Positions 41,541 to 52,581 of a stretch of 64,000 nucleotides of DNA are shown one piece after another (positions within the stretch are counted from its first letter, which is position 1; each line of letters begins with the position of its first letter). The DNA is from Meandrina meandrites. Taxonomy: Eukaryota; Cnidaria; Anthozoa; Scleractinia; Meandrinidae. A program made the translations under genes and the position numbers. The stretch is taken from contig OY855904.1 of NCBI GenBank assembly GCA_963693305.1, positions 47,302,561 to 47,366,560 on the forward strand, read 5' to 3'. The notes under the pieces are model-generated. The model was not told where the DNA came from, did no database searches, and worked only from the letters and a program-made list of their open reading frames with translations.

Positions 41541-41813
41541 TTTTATACTTTACGGTGTCAATTCTCTAATTGCTTGTCCCCGCGGTGGGGTTTTCACTTT
41601 CTTTTTATTTCTTAAGTAGTATAGTCGGTAGTTAACGAATACTACTTTGGGTTGTCCTTGAAACTCTTTAAACGTCTGATAATCAAAACCAAAAGAGACC
41701 TACGCGAGCAATGTGAGCGTTGGTCTCTTTTGGTTTTGATTATCAGACGTTTAAAGAGTTTCAAGTCCTGCCCCAACCCAAAGTGGTATTCGTTAACTAC
41801 CGACTATACTACT
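41541..41813 (-). repeat. Polinton right terminal inverted repeat
   Basis: Reverse complement of 22099-22371. Its outer 199 nt (41615-41813) are the same imperfect palindrome. The loop is in the orientation expected for a true inverted repeat, so both ends carry the same state, not opposite flip/flop states. Confidence 0.95.
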
Positions 41814-41818
41814 CCTCT
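41814..41818 (+). repeat. Target-site duplication, right (CCTCT)
   Basis: Matches 22094-22098 on the left of the element. Confidence 0.75.
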
Positions 41819-41837
41819 GATTTATTCAATATAATAT

Positions 41838-42060
41838 ATAGATTTAGGCAGGCCTAAAAGCGGAGCTCCTATTTATTATTATTTTTGCTTGAGTTTGCAC
41901 TGTTAAAATAAGTAGCCACACTATTTCTAAGCGTATACGGTTGCCCATATAGGTACATGTCGCTGCACTTTATTGGGTTCCTCATGCACGTACGCACGTA
42001 GGCGCACACATCAAATTTTAGTGTAAAGACTTTTCATAACTCTAAGGGTAATTCAATGTA
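41838..42060 (+). repeat. Dispersed repeat copy flanking the Polinton (right)
   Basis: Direct-orientation counterpart of 21685-22093, sharing TAGATTTAGGCAGGCCTAAA, AGCGGAGCTCC and the CGTACGCACGTAGGCGCAC block. The Polinton therefore sits between two copies of an older repeat. A third 5'-like copy (GCCTAAAAGCTGAGCTCC) lies at about 43626. Confidence 0.65.
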
Positions 42061-43611
42061 AAAAGAACCTTGATGAAGGCGAAGAATTTTTTTTTTTTGA
42101 TTTACTTCAAAACAGTCAAGGCAAAAAGATCAACTCAAGGCAAAACAAAGTGAACTCGCGGCTAAACAAAATGAACTCACACGACAATAAAGAAAATCAC
42201 AGCGGCAAAACTAACTCAGCAAATTCATTGCAGTGTCATTCGGAGCCGGTTTAAGTCATTTTTAAGCAGTTTTTCTGTGTAAGAATTGTGACAGTTTAGG
42301 ATTTAGGAAGTGGTGCTCGCTGTCTAACAAGCTTACAATGTAGCTTTGAACCATCTTGTTTTGGTTGCATGATTAACTACGCGGCATGTTTTATCGTACA
42401 CATTGCGAATTTTATGTAGAGAAGTGAATGAATTTTCTTCGTTTCTAGTAGGCAAATGTACGTTAGGAAAAGTCTGAACTCACTCACCCAAGCACAGGCA
42501 ACTCGCAATATAAAAACCGGCGTAAATACTCGTTTACGAATCTAAAAATTTATCACGCGTACGAGATTTCAACACACTCACCGAAATGACAAAAATGCAA
42601 GCGAGTTAAATAGAGCAGTTGGATAATAAATCGTTTAATCGTTGGTGTGAAGTATCGTTGCCGAAGGCTTACTCGTTTTTTGCTTTGATTTGTTTGCGTG
42701 ATTTTTCTGCAAATGCAGCGCGCGAAATCATGTTTTTGATCCGTGTAGCTCAATAATTTAGTATTCTTTTCAAAATCCAACGATGAACCTCACAGTTAAC
42801 TCCACTAACTAAAAACGACACAAAATCTGAAACGAAACATTTAATAGACAAAAGTGTACAAAAGTGATTAAAGCTAAGAGGTTTGAAAGCAGCCGTTTTA
42901 ACGGAATTTAACCTTATAATTGACGGGAAGATCTGAAAACCGACACAACATCGAATTCGCTCATAAATGAAGTATAAACAGTTTCTCACAACCAAATGTG
43001 TACATTTATGTTTGTTACCTCATATTTTGAGAAGGCTTGTAAATTTTCCAGGGCAAAGCTTTCAAACCAGCCAAATAACATCGGAGACGAAGCGACGAAA
43101 ACGGTAGTTTCGTCCAATGTTCGTAATAATCTCACACCACCGACATAAATTATGCATAATATGAATTATCAGCGAAGATCAATATCTTTCTTCCTTTCGG
43201 TGTAGCTTTTTTACAGTCTTTTATCCGTCACTTCAGTCAACTTGACCGGCTCTGAGTGCACAGTTAATTTTTCAGTCTTGGTCAGAAGCAGGAACCGTTG
43301 ACAGTGCTTCAACTGCAACTCTCGTTGTTTTTGACTCGTACTGCGACATATCATGTTCAGGTCGACAATTATTGCGGATCTTCCCGTTAAGAGGTTATCC
43401 TAAATCACTTGGCATAAGTTTCCATGCTGTAGATAAGTAAATAAAGCCAGAAATATTCACGAAGATCTATGTCCTCCAGCACGCTTTCTTCCCGTCTTTC
43501 AATTCACCAATGAACAACGTGCAACCGATTTGCCGCCTTTTCATACAATCGTTCGTTTAAGTTGAAATTAAATGTCCAGATCATTTTTTAACATGAGAAA
43601 AAACTTTTTAA
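42061..43611 (+). repeat. ~1.6-kb diverged repeat, unit 1
   Basis: Parallels 44101-45740 in order. The shared landmarks are an ACTACAAAACAG-type start, AAAATGAACTCAC, GAAAATCACAGCGGCAAAA against GAAAATCGCAGCGGCAAAA, GTAAGAATTGTG, AGATCTGAAAACCGACACAAC, and CGGATCTTCCCGTTAAGAGG near the end. There is no coding capacity. Divergence by eye is well above 15%. Part of the same family is inverted at 20160-20870. Confidence 0.75.
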
Positions 43612-43625
43612 AATAGATTTAGCCA

Positions 43626-44093
43626 AGCCTAAAAGCTGAGCTCCTCGGTTATTAACTTTGCCCTTTATTTAAATCTCAATTTACGCGATGATCAAAAAAT
43701 TTGTAAAAAACCTGCTGACCTCGATCAGCTCCACATGTGAGCCCGCGATATGCTCACGTGATACTGGTCAGCGGATACCTTGTTTTGACAGCTGTCAATT
43801 AATCCTAACATGGATGTCAAAGTTGTAAGCTCCGTTTACGTACGTACGTAAGGATAAGTAGAGATGGTATTCATCTGCTCACCATTTCCCTTGTCTATTC
43901 TCCTCCTCCCCCCCCTCCCCCCCACCCCCAGTCGGGCTGTCTTGGTACTCCACTCTCCCTTCCCAAGAGTCTGTACGCGCGGGCGGACGGGCGTACGGCG
44001 TACGCAACCAAATTTTCTTGGCCTCATGGGTTTATCAAAAATCCTTACCCATGGTGCTCCGCTAGCGCGCTTCGCGCGCTGGAGCTCCGCTAT
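43626..44093 (+). mobile_element. Helitron-like non-autonomous element (~470 bp)
   Basis: It runs from GCCTAAAAGCTGAGCTCC to a GC hairpin (AGCGCGC-TTC-GCGCGCT, 44064-44080) followed by GGAGCTCCGCTAT (44081-44093). Hairpin near the 3' end, no target duplication and no long inverted repeats suggest Helitron chemistry. The CTRR end is not exact, so this is tentative. It contains a C-rich run near 43900-43930 and repeated ACGT. Confidence 0.5.
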
Positions 44094-44100
44094 GAAAGAC

Positions 44101-45740
44101 CTTGACCCTGTTTTGATTTACTACAAAACAGTTGAGAAGGAATATTAGCGATATAAAAAGTGAACAACGACGTTCCGATGACTCCATGTCATCATTATCA
44201 AGTTAAAAACAGTGAGGGTAAAAAAAATCAACTCAAGGCAAAAACAAAATACAGAAAAACGAAGTGAATTCGCCGCTCAACACAGTAAACAAAATGAACT
44301 CACGCCACGGCAAACTGAGAAAATCGCAGCGGCAAAATAAACTCAAATTGATGGTGCCCGTTATGTAAAGTCATGTTAAAGCAGATTTTGTGTAAGAATT
44401 GTGGCAGTTTGTGATTTGGGAAGTGTTACACGCTATAACTAAGAATAAGCTTACAATGTTGTCTTAACCGTTTGCTTTTCGTTGCGGTTTGGTTGCATGA
44501 TTAACAAATTCTGTTTTATCGTACGCGTTGCTAAATACCTTGGAGAACTTTATGTCGAAGAAATGATTCAATTTTTTTCATTTCTGGTAAGCAAATATGC
44601 GGTAAGTAAAGTCTGAAGGCACTCAGCCAAGCACGGATAACTCGCAACGAAATCGGCGAAATATTGGTTTTGTTTTTACGCGTACAAGATTTCAACACAC
44701 TCGCTGATAAGATAAACAAAAGAAATGCAAGCGAGTATAAATCAAGAACGGTTAGATAATAGATCGCTTAAATATATTTTGGTGTGCAGTATCGCTAAAT
44801 AGTTTTACTCGTTTTTGTTGGCAGGATTTTTTTGTACGTGTAGTTTGTAATCGACAAAACGAATCGCGATTTTGTGCCGTGAAGCATAAAATTTTAATAT
44901 AGTTCTCAAAATCCAATTATGAACATCACAGTTAACTCCACTAACTAAAGCACAAAACAATTAGTCCAAACGCAATATTTGATAAACAATGTCTGCATAA
45001 AATGTACAAACATGAACAGGTTTGAAAGCAGCATTAATTGAATTATAAATATTTACGGGAAGATCTGAAAACCGACACAACTTCAAATTCGCTCACAAAT
45101 GAAGTATGAACTGATTTTCATGATAAAATTAGACTTATGCTTAGTGCATACATTAACATATGTTACTCATGTTTGAAAACAGTGTTGAAAAAGGCTTGTG
45201 ATACTACAGGGAAAAAAATTGAAACCAGCACAATAACTTCGGAAGCGAACACGCCACTCGTAAGCTTACTGAATACTCCAACACCACCAAGATGTACACG
45301 TTTTGAATTATCAGCAAAGATCGATCTCTCCTTTCCTTTCGGTGTAGCTGTTAACAGTCTTTTATCCATCACTTAGTGAACATCACCAGCTCTCAGCTCA
45401 CTTTTATGTCAGCTCAATGTCAGTTCAATTAATTTTTCAGCCTTGGTCAGCCGCAGTGCTTCAACTCTCGGTGTTGTCCGATGTATATCATGTTCAAGTC
45501 GGCAATTATTTCGGATCTTCCCGTTAAGAGGTTGTCCTTAATCATTTGGCACGAGTTTCCATGATGTAGATGGTTAAATAGAGTGAGAAATATTCACGAA
45601 GAATGCTGTCTTCGCGTCAGCATGCTTTCTTCGCGTCTTCATTCAGCTTTGAAGGTGAACAACGTACCAAGTATTTTACCGCCTTTTCATACAATCGCTT
45701 CGTTTAAGTTGAAATGTCCAGATCATGAGAAAACATGAGG
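44101..45740 (+). repeat. ~1.6-kb diverged repeat, unit 2
   Basis: Second copy of the unit at 42061-43611, in the same orientation, again non-coding. Confidence 0.75.
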
Positions 45741-45859
45741 AAAAAACTCTGAACTAACACAGTGTTCTTAAAAATTTCTACGACAAGTAAGTTAACTCTC
45801 AACAAACCAAAAAATGTTTTTGTGTAAGAAGGACTCCAAATCAAAGATAAAGACAAACT

Positions 45860-46000
45860 CGTCCCCAGGCCTAATCCGTGCGTACGTACGTACGTACGTA
45901 GACGACAACCAAATTTTCTCGCCTTGATGGATTTATTAATTTCTATGCCAATGAATGCTCCGCCCGCGGGCGCCTTCGGCGCCCGCAGGAGCTCCACTAT
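45860..46000 (+). mobile_element. Helitron-like 3' terminus
   Basis: A (CGTA)n run, then CAACCAAATTTTCT as in the 44.0-kb element, then GCTCCGCC and a 9-bp GC hairpin with a TTC loop (45966-45986), then GGAGCTCCACTAT at the end. Same layout as 44051-44093 with different stem bases. Confidence 0.5.
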
Positions 46001-47975
46001 AGAGACTGTTTCATTTCATATGTGCAAAGTTGGCACAGAACGTTCTGGCTGTGTGGGGCCTGGCCCAAGTTTTGGTCAAATTTTGACCAAAATTGCACTA
46101 CTCAAACTTGCCAAATTTTAGAAGTTCATATTTTTTAACTGCCTAACTGACTAAAATTGATACTTATATCAGGAGTTACCCCACTGTTAGTACAATAAAA
46201 ATCAGTCGAGAAAAAAAAATGGCCCATGCAATTATAAGTTGCTTTAAAGACCCATTTTGAAGCACACCATCACAAAATTTGCATATTGTCAAAAGCAATA
46301 GTTTAATAAACATGCTAGCTTTATTTAAATTTAAACACTTCTATTTGCCTTGGTGAGGCTAAATGTGTTAAGAACTTTGTTATTTGCGGTAATTTGATGT
46401 ATTAACACTACCTTAGACTCTTAAATTGCCTTACAATAAGAAAATAAATACCGGCAACACCACATTTTGTTTCACTAAAACGTAAATAAGCACGCACTGG
46501 AGCTCGCAGGGACTTAAAATTGTATTTGACTGCCGTACTATACCAATATATACACCTCTTCCAAACATCTCCATGCTTACTTAAACTTACCAAAGCGTAT
46601 AAAAGCATGAAAAAGGTCTTTAGAGGTTTAAAGGCTAAGGGCTCGTCTGAGAGAAAATGTCCATATTTCTAAACATCTTGCGAGTAGAACCATCCTTCGG
46701 CCAAATCATATCTCCTGATGATCAGATCATTCTGCAATTGGTTACAGGATTCCATAATAGTAGAGAAAGGTTCTGAACTCGTTCAGCTGTTCGCAATCCT
46801 TACTTGTGCATGTTTATCCGCCATTTTGGAGCTGGTCGTAGGAGACCTGGGTCGAGTGTAGCCTGACTAAAAATGCTCAGACGCAATATATCTACATAGC
46901 ATTCCAACTTGCTTTCCAAACAAAAAAAAAATCCATAGAAATAGTCATAGATATCTTTGGGCAAGATTTCCGCACAGCCCCATACATTTATTATGCATAC
47001 AGTTCTTTGTTTATTGAAAACAGTGAACAGAACAATAGAGCGCCTTTGGGACTAAAGCACTTTGTTTCAGTTATTTCTTTGTTTTAGTCCAAAATAGATT
47101 TCGATTTTTTCTTAATTTGGCGTCGAAAATAGGTAAAATAATGAAAGACTTAGAAAAAGTTTGTGATTTCGCGTTCAAAATACGGGAAAGCGAAAGCAAA
47201 TCTGGAATTTTTGGCGCTTTCACCGTGTTATAAAATTAACCACAAGCCTACAAATAGCGATTTAGACCTTAGGGTTAGCTTTAAAATGTTGTTTGGGTCA
47301 GCGAGTATCGTAATTCTGCAAAACACAAATAAAGTTTACTAAATTATTGGCTTTATTTTACCTTTCATGTTGTTTTGTCTCGAAGTTTTCCCTTGATTTC
47401 TTCCTTGAAATGCAGTCAACAAGGATCGCTTCCATTTGTTGTCGTGTATTTTGTCCCCCTAGTCCGAGAAATTGCAGAGGAATTACGAATAATGCCCATC
47501 ACTGGATGAAGTTCTTTTTGTCCTGGTCATTATTTACTCCATACATCTTCCGGTGTATATGTGTATTTCATGAACGACGTGAGAAGATTGTTTCCCTGCA
47601 ACACTGTATGCAACGGGCGCTCATTGACAGCAATAATCTTGCACTGCGTGTGTAAGGTTGAGAAAGACATCAAAGTATTACTTCTGGCGCAGGACAAAGA
47701 GAAACAGTCAAGGATTTCGTGGAGGTCTTGGAAGATTTCCAAAACTTTTTGGAGACGAAGGCTTCTAAGCAAACGCCGTTAGAGAAAACACGAAACTTCA
47801 ACCTTCCCTGTTATATACCAGGAAGCCAATGATTAACATATGAGATGCATGCTTCCGTGGAATCAGAAATATGCTTCAAAAAGGTGAATAAATAAATTGT
47901 AATGTAAATTTTTCTTTGTTTTCATGACTGACGAACAAATAAAGTAAATTTATCAACTGGCAATTTTCAACTGAA

Positions 47976-48051
47976 CCTTGTAGCGTAGTGATATAGATGT
48001 TGGACTTGTAATCCAGAGGTAATCGAAGGGTAAAGGTTCGAGGCCTGTCGT
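47976..48051 (+). repeat. tRNA-Thr-derived SINE head or pseudogene
   Basis: TAGCGTAGTGA resembles an A box and GGTTCGAGGCC a B box. The anticodon arm TTGGA-CTTGTAA-TCCAG pairs well and gives UGU (threonine). The acceptor and T stems are poor. A polypurine tract follows (48050-48175). Probably a SINE head. Confidence 0.5.
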
Positions 48052-48175
48052 GGAAAAAAAGAAAAAGGAAAAAAAAGGTCGAGGGAAGGCTGGGTACAGA
48101 AAAGTGGCGTAGAAGGGAAGGAAGAAGAAGGAAGAACGGAGCAGGGAAAGGGAGAAAAAAGAGAAAAAAAATCGC
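48050..48175. repeat. Polypurine tract
   Basis: About 125 bp almost entirely A and G on the plus strand, interrupted by short CTGGGTAC and GTGGCGTAG segments. It produces spurious Phe/Ser-rich frames on the other strand. Confidence 0.85.
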
Positions 48176-48330
48176 GCGCAAAGAAATTCTCTTTTATTTG
48201 CACAGTAAATAATAATTATCAATGTATATATTCAGTACCTCAAGGTATTGCCCATTGTCTCATAAGACAATGAAGCGCATGCATAATTAATTAATCTGCA
48301 TGCATAATAAATTATGGGACTGTGCGGAAA

Positions 48331-49570
48331 TTTTTCCTATCTTTGACATGTCGGTTAATAATTTTTGTTTTAAAACGTTATTTCGATGCCTTGACTCAAA
48401 CTCAAAAAACTACATAGCGAGAGCCTTTCATTTGGGTCACATTTCATTAGACTAATGTCGGGATAAATGCATAATGTGACGACCACATGGATGAATGCCC
48501 TCGTATACGAGGAAGTTGAAGACTAATATATTTCTGCATTTCGCCTATCAAATATTGAAGGAATTCTTTCCTCGCGATCGCCACATCTTCAACGCTTGTG
48601 TTTCCTCACTTTTTTCTTGGCCTCTCTGCAAAGTCGCTAGATAAGGAAAATGCCATTTAATACATGAAGTTTGGGCTTTCAGCCACTTGGGTCTCACAAG
48701 CGTTCTCTCGGCTGGGTTTGCTTTTGGCCATCCCTTTGCACCCAAACTAACACGCATGTGATCTGAGGTATCCTTGACAGTGGTTGAAATTCTAGTCTTC
48801 TGCTTTCTGTGATCGAGCCTATCTTTGGTAAGCCTCCTCTTGTACTGTAGCATTGCAAATTGTGGTATTGACTGTCACCAATCTTCTGACTGTTTCCCTC
48901 GATAGAATTTGTTGTTGGGGCCCATGCCAAGTCGGTCTTCCAGTGTTGTCATACACAGATTCATTTTTGGGTGGCGCTGATGACGTAGCCTCCAGTATCC
49001 ATACGCTCATCAGCATCTTCAAGTGCATTAAAGGTTAAAATGAATGCTGGCTCCGAATGACACATGGATATATGTTCTAGTGAGATCACTATTACAAGCT
49101 CTTGACTTTGTTGTGCCGTTTTTTTCGCTTTGTCCTCTTGTAATCTTATGGCTCCACTCGCCTACCATCGTCAGCCCATCAAACACCCTGTTTACCTTGG
49201 AAGCCTTTAATCGTCATGTCCTCGCCATTGCCATATGCCTGTCAGACTCGTATAACATCTTTGCCAAAGGAGTCATTTATAAGTTATTATATCTAGTAAT
49301 ACGTGGAATCGTATTTTTCTCTAACAGCTGCTGACATTTAAGATTGCTACTTGACTGCCTACAATACCTGGTGCCACAAATTTCCGTTCTATTTTTACGT
49401 TTCTGCCGGATATCGTTGCTATCCCGTTTACGTTATTTCTCAGACGATGCTTGCTTGGCGCAATTTTTTGGTCACAGAGATTCTTCCCTTGTAAAGTAAC
49501 CAGTTCGCTTACTTGTAGACGAGTTGGTAGTTTCAAAAGTGAGGAGCTGTGGTAGCAGCCCACGTTAACA
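48331..49570. other. Interior of the 6-kb element, no recognised gene
   Basis: Minus-strand frames at 48548-49028 overlap in different phases (e.g. SVWILEATSSAPPKNESVYD and KDRLDHRKQKTRISTTVKD). They could be remnants of one coding sequence, but I recognise no family. Confidence 0.4.
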
Positions 49571-49576
49571 CGGGCC

Positions 49577-50014
49577 GGTACAAAACCTGAATCACCCTAT
49601 CAGGACACTCCATCTTGACCTATCTGGACCTCCTACTGGACCACATTTGGACCCTCTTCTGGGCCCTTAATGGAGCCCTGCTGGACCTCCTTTTTTCAGA
49701 AAATGATTAAAATAATTAAAGTAGAAATGTTGGATGCCAAAATCAATGAAATGTAGAAAAAATGAAGAACATAAAGCACAAAGTTAGGTGAGTTTACTCC
49801 AATTTGCACTTTTTTCCTTGGCTTTAATGCTCGAATATGCCTATCAAGTAGATTTTGGTTTCGTATTTTTCACCAGTTTTAACTATTTCAATCATTTCTG
49901 AACGAAAAAATAGGTAGTTTAGCTGGGTTCCATATGGGGGTCTAGATGGGGCTCCAGATGGTGTCCAGGAAAAGTCCTTTTGGGTTCCAGATAGGAGGAT
50001 TCACATTTTGTACC
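49577..50014. mobile_element. MITE with GGTACAAAA ends (438 bp)
   Basis: GGTACAAAACCTGAATC is mirrored by GATTCACATTTTGTACC with small differences. Just inside both ends are degenerate repeats of CTGGACC / GGTCCAG-like units (49600-49690 and 49925-49995), in opposite orientation. No coding frame. Confidence 0.6.
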
Positions 50015-51154
50015 CACCCTGTTATCATTGCATAGCACAGCGCTTTACACAGTTAGGTGCCCTTCCTTTATGCTAAGGAGGGTTTGGGGCCCATTTATTT
50101 ACTTGTCATAGTCCATTTAGTCCTGCCTGCGGTTATAAAGTACAACCACACACGTGTTTAACTGTGTGCAGACCATTTCGTTCAGCCTGGCAGCCAACCC
50201 ATGCCACGTTTCAGGAATATTCTGAACCTCATTGGTAGCACCTTCATGGCCCAGTCATACACAACAGTGACCATTTTCTTTGGCAAGCTAAAACATCTTT
50301 ACTTCAAGAGGGATGATGGTGCTTGAAGTCCACACCATAATAAACATTATGATGAATAAATGCAATCATAATGTCAGTTTTATTGGGAGGTACCCATTTC
50401 CTAAAACGCTCTTCGACATTCCGAGGGTTGTAGTTCTATGACCAATAGGAAGTCGGTACGTGTTCTAGGTCCGAATAAAAGCCACGTTATCTATCTTATG
50501 CGGCCCTTTCTACTATCGCCACCAGCCGTTAAAGAACTGCTCGACATGAATAAGGAAATTTTTCCCACCTCCTCCCCAAGTCGCCAACCTGTTGACTGTC
50601 ATCTGTTTTTCATTAATCTTGACTTCAGTTGTTCTAGTCGTGGCGGATGTTTCGTCTCCACCGTTTGCTGAAGAGATGTCAACTCGTGGATGTCATTTTG
50701 GTGTAAAATAAATTCGTTACATTTGTGGCCATTTATCCCAAACAGCTGGTTATCATTCTTTGTCGTAACCTTTTCTCTTCAGCAAACTAGTGCGACCCCA
50801 AGCCGAGCTCCCAATTTCATAAATTCTAAAGCATGTCTAGCAATAAAATATAATTCGTCTGCTATTATTATTTTTTCATTATAAACATGATTATTATTTC
50901 ACTATTAATAATATTGCTTAGCCAGCTGGCTGATTTGGAGGCCTTGATATGGATGGAAACGTCGCATTATGGAATAATTCCGTCACTAGTTTGGTCTACT
51001 GAAAAAATTGCGACCAATGTGTAAGGGTGTCGCAATGCCAGTCTAATTTTAAAACAAATATTATTTCCAACATGTCAAGGGTATCTACAATTATTTGTAA
51101 GGACCTTTTGGTTGTTAATATGGCTTTCTTAATTGGAAAAACAACTACAAGTTG
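50015..51154. other. Interior of the 6-kb element, right part
   Basis: No gene supported. A 77-codon plus frame at 50438-50671 has no domain I can name. Confidence 0.45.
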
Positions 51155-52041
51155 CTAGTCATTGCGTCCACACGTTTTTAATCAGGCCACTCTCGACCCA
51201 GGTCTCCTGCGACCAGCTCCAAAATGGTGGATAAACAAACAGGCACGAGTAAAGCCAAAATGGCAAGGATGGCAAAGAGCTGAGCGGTTTCAGAACCTTT
51301 CTACACTATATCGGACTATTATAAACTACACTAAACAAATACAGAATGACCTGGTCGCTAGGCAATATGATTTGGCCGTACGACTGTTCTCCTCGCAAGA
51401 TTTTCAGAAATATGGACATTTTCTCTCAGACGAACCGTTAGCCTTTTAAACTCTAAAGACCCTTTTATACACTTCGGTAAGTTTAAGTGAGCATGGAGAT
51501 GTTTGGAAGAGGTGCATGTATGTATTGGTATAGTACACCATTCAAATACAATTTAAGTCCTTGCGAGTTACGGTGTGTGCATATTTACGTTTTAGTGAAA
51601 CAAAATGTGGTGTTGCCAGTATTGATTTTCTAATTCTAAGGCAATTTAAGAGTCTAAGGTAGTGTTAATACATTAAATTACCATCAATTACAGATTTCTT
51701 AAGACATTTAGCCTCACCAAGGCAAATAGAAGTGTTTAAATTTAAATAAAGCTAGCATGTTTATTAAACTATTGCTTTTGACAATATGCAAATTTTGTGA
51801 TGGTGTGCTTCAAAATGGGTCTTTAAAGCAACTTATAATTACATGGGCCAATTTTTTCTCGACTGATTTTTATTGTACTAACAGTGGGGTAACTCCTGAT
51901 ATAAGTATCAATTTTAGCCAGCTAGGCAGTTAAAAAATATGAATTTTGGGTAGTGCAATTTTGGTCAAAATTTGACCAAAACTTGGGCCAGGCCCCACAC
52001 AGCCAGAATGTTCTATGCCAAGTCTGCACATATGAAATGAA

Positions 52042-52581
52042 CGAGTCGTTATTTTAGAAACACAAGATGCAGTTCATTAGTCAATAGGTTTAGTGTGTTT
52101 GTTTTTATACAAGGCCAAAGTTACCCCATCAAATACAGGATTTTCCATGACTCGGAGGCTCGAGATGGGACCCCCTAAAACTTCTAAAGTAAAAGTCACA
52201 AAACAAAACCAAAATGGCTTTTGGAATATCTAATCAAGGCCAACTTCTGCAGCAAGTTTCAGCAAAATCGGTTGACCCAGATTTCCAACATCTGGAACAC
52301 TTTCTCAGACAATGACTCTAAAGCTTACAATCTCTACACTTTTCAACGCGTCTTTTTGTTCAAATGTTCTGAAAAGTGCAAAACGTTTTTCCTAATGGCG
52401 ACTATGTTCTTCGGCTTTGTGGCTGGTTGAGAGCTCGGTCTTGTTTAACCTGACGGTAGCAATAGATCCACTAACCTATAAGAAGAAGATAGCTATTTTG
52501 CCCTTACTGGGGTCCGTCAGCCTTGAGTGAGGCTTATACAGTACGTGAGTGTAATTATCGCATACAGTTCACTATCATTAC
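52042..52581. other. Kinase intron or flank with dispersed repeat
   Basis: 52070-52260 is an inverted copy of about 21480-21660 (shared CTTCTGCAGCAAGTTTC / GAAACTTGCTGCAGAAG). I looked here for the next kinase exon (activation-segment APE motif) on the minus strand and did not find it. Confidence 0.5.

Larger units (their letters stand above)
22099..41813. mobile_element. Polinton/Maverick (adintovirus-like) element, 19,715 bp
   Basis: The ends are exact inverted repeats of 273 bp flanked by the 5-bp direct repeat CCTCT (22094-22098 and 41814-41818). Between them lie all hallmark Polinton genes: family B protein-primed DNA polymerase, RVE integrase, FtsK/HerA-type packaging ATPase, adenain-like protease, major and minor jelly-roll capsid proteins, and accessory genes. 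Polintons are virus-like self-synthesising transposons: the integrase inserts the linear DNA, the polymerase copies it, and the capsid genes suggest virions. The usual target duplication is 6 bp. Here five bases match and a sixth is A against T or G. Removing the nested 3,986-bp insertion leaves about 15.7 kb, the usual Polinton size. Several genes carry single-base frame breaks, so the copy is probably inactive. Confidence 0.95.
46967..48330. repeat. Possible nested inverted-repeat element
   Basis: TTTCCGCACAGCCCCATA at 46967 is mirrored near 48301-48330 (TATGGGACTGTGCGGAAA with a short spacer difference), and TTATTATGCAT is mirrored beside it. This suggests a 1.36-kb element with ~32-bp inverted ends. 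No flanking duplication was seen. Confidence 0.4.
46010..52041. mobile_element. ~6-kb element with ~880-bp inverted arms
   Basis: 46010-46887 is the inverted counterpart of about 51155-52041. The ends are TTCATTTCATATGTGCA and TGCACATATGAAATGAA. Shared internal blocks include GGGCCTGGCCCAAGTTTTGG, AGGAGTTACCCCACTG, CGCCATTTTGGAGCTGGTCG and AGACCTGGGTCGAG. No clear target duplication. The 4.3-kb interior shows no recognisable transposase, only short frames. It contains a MITE, a tRNA-like repeat and a possible smaller inverted element. The class is not identified. Confidence 0.72.

Noticed and set aside
47876..48222. Phe/Leu/Ser-rich frames on the minus strand
   Set aside because: They arise from the polypurine tract and shift between all three phases.
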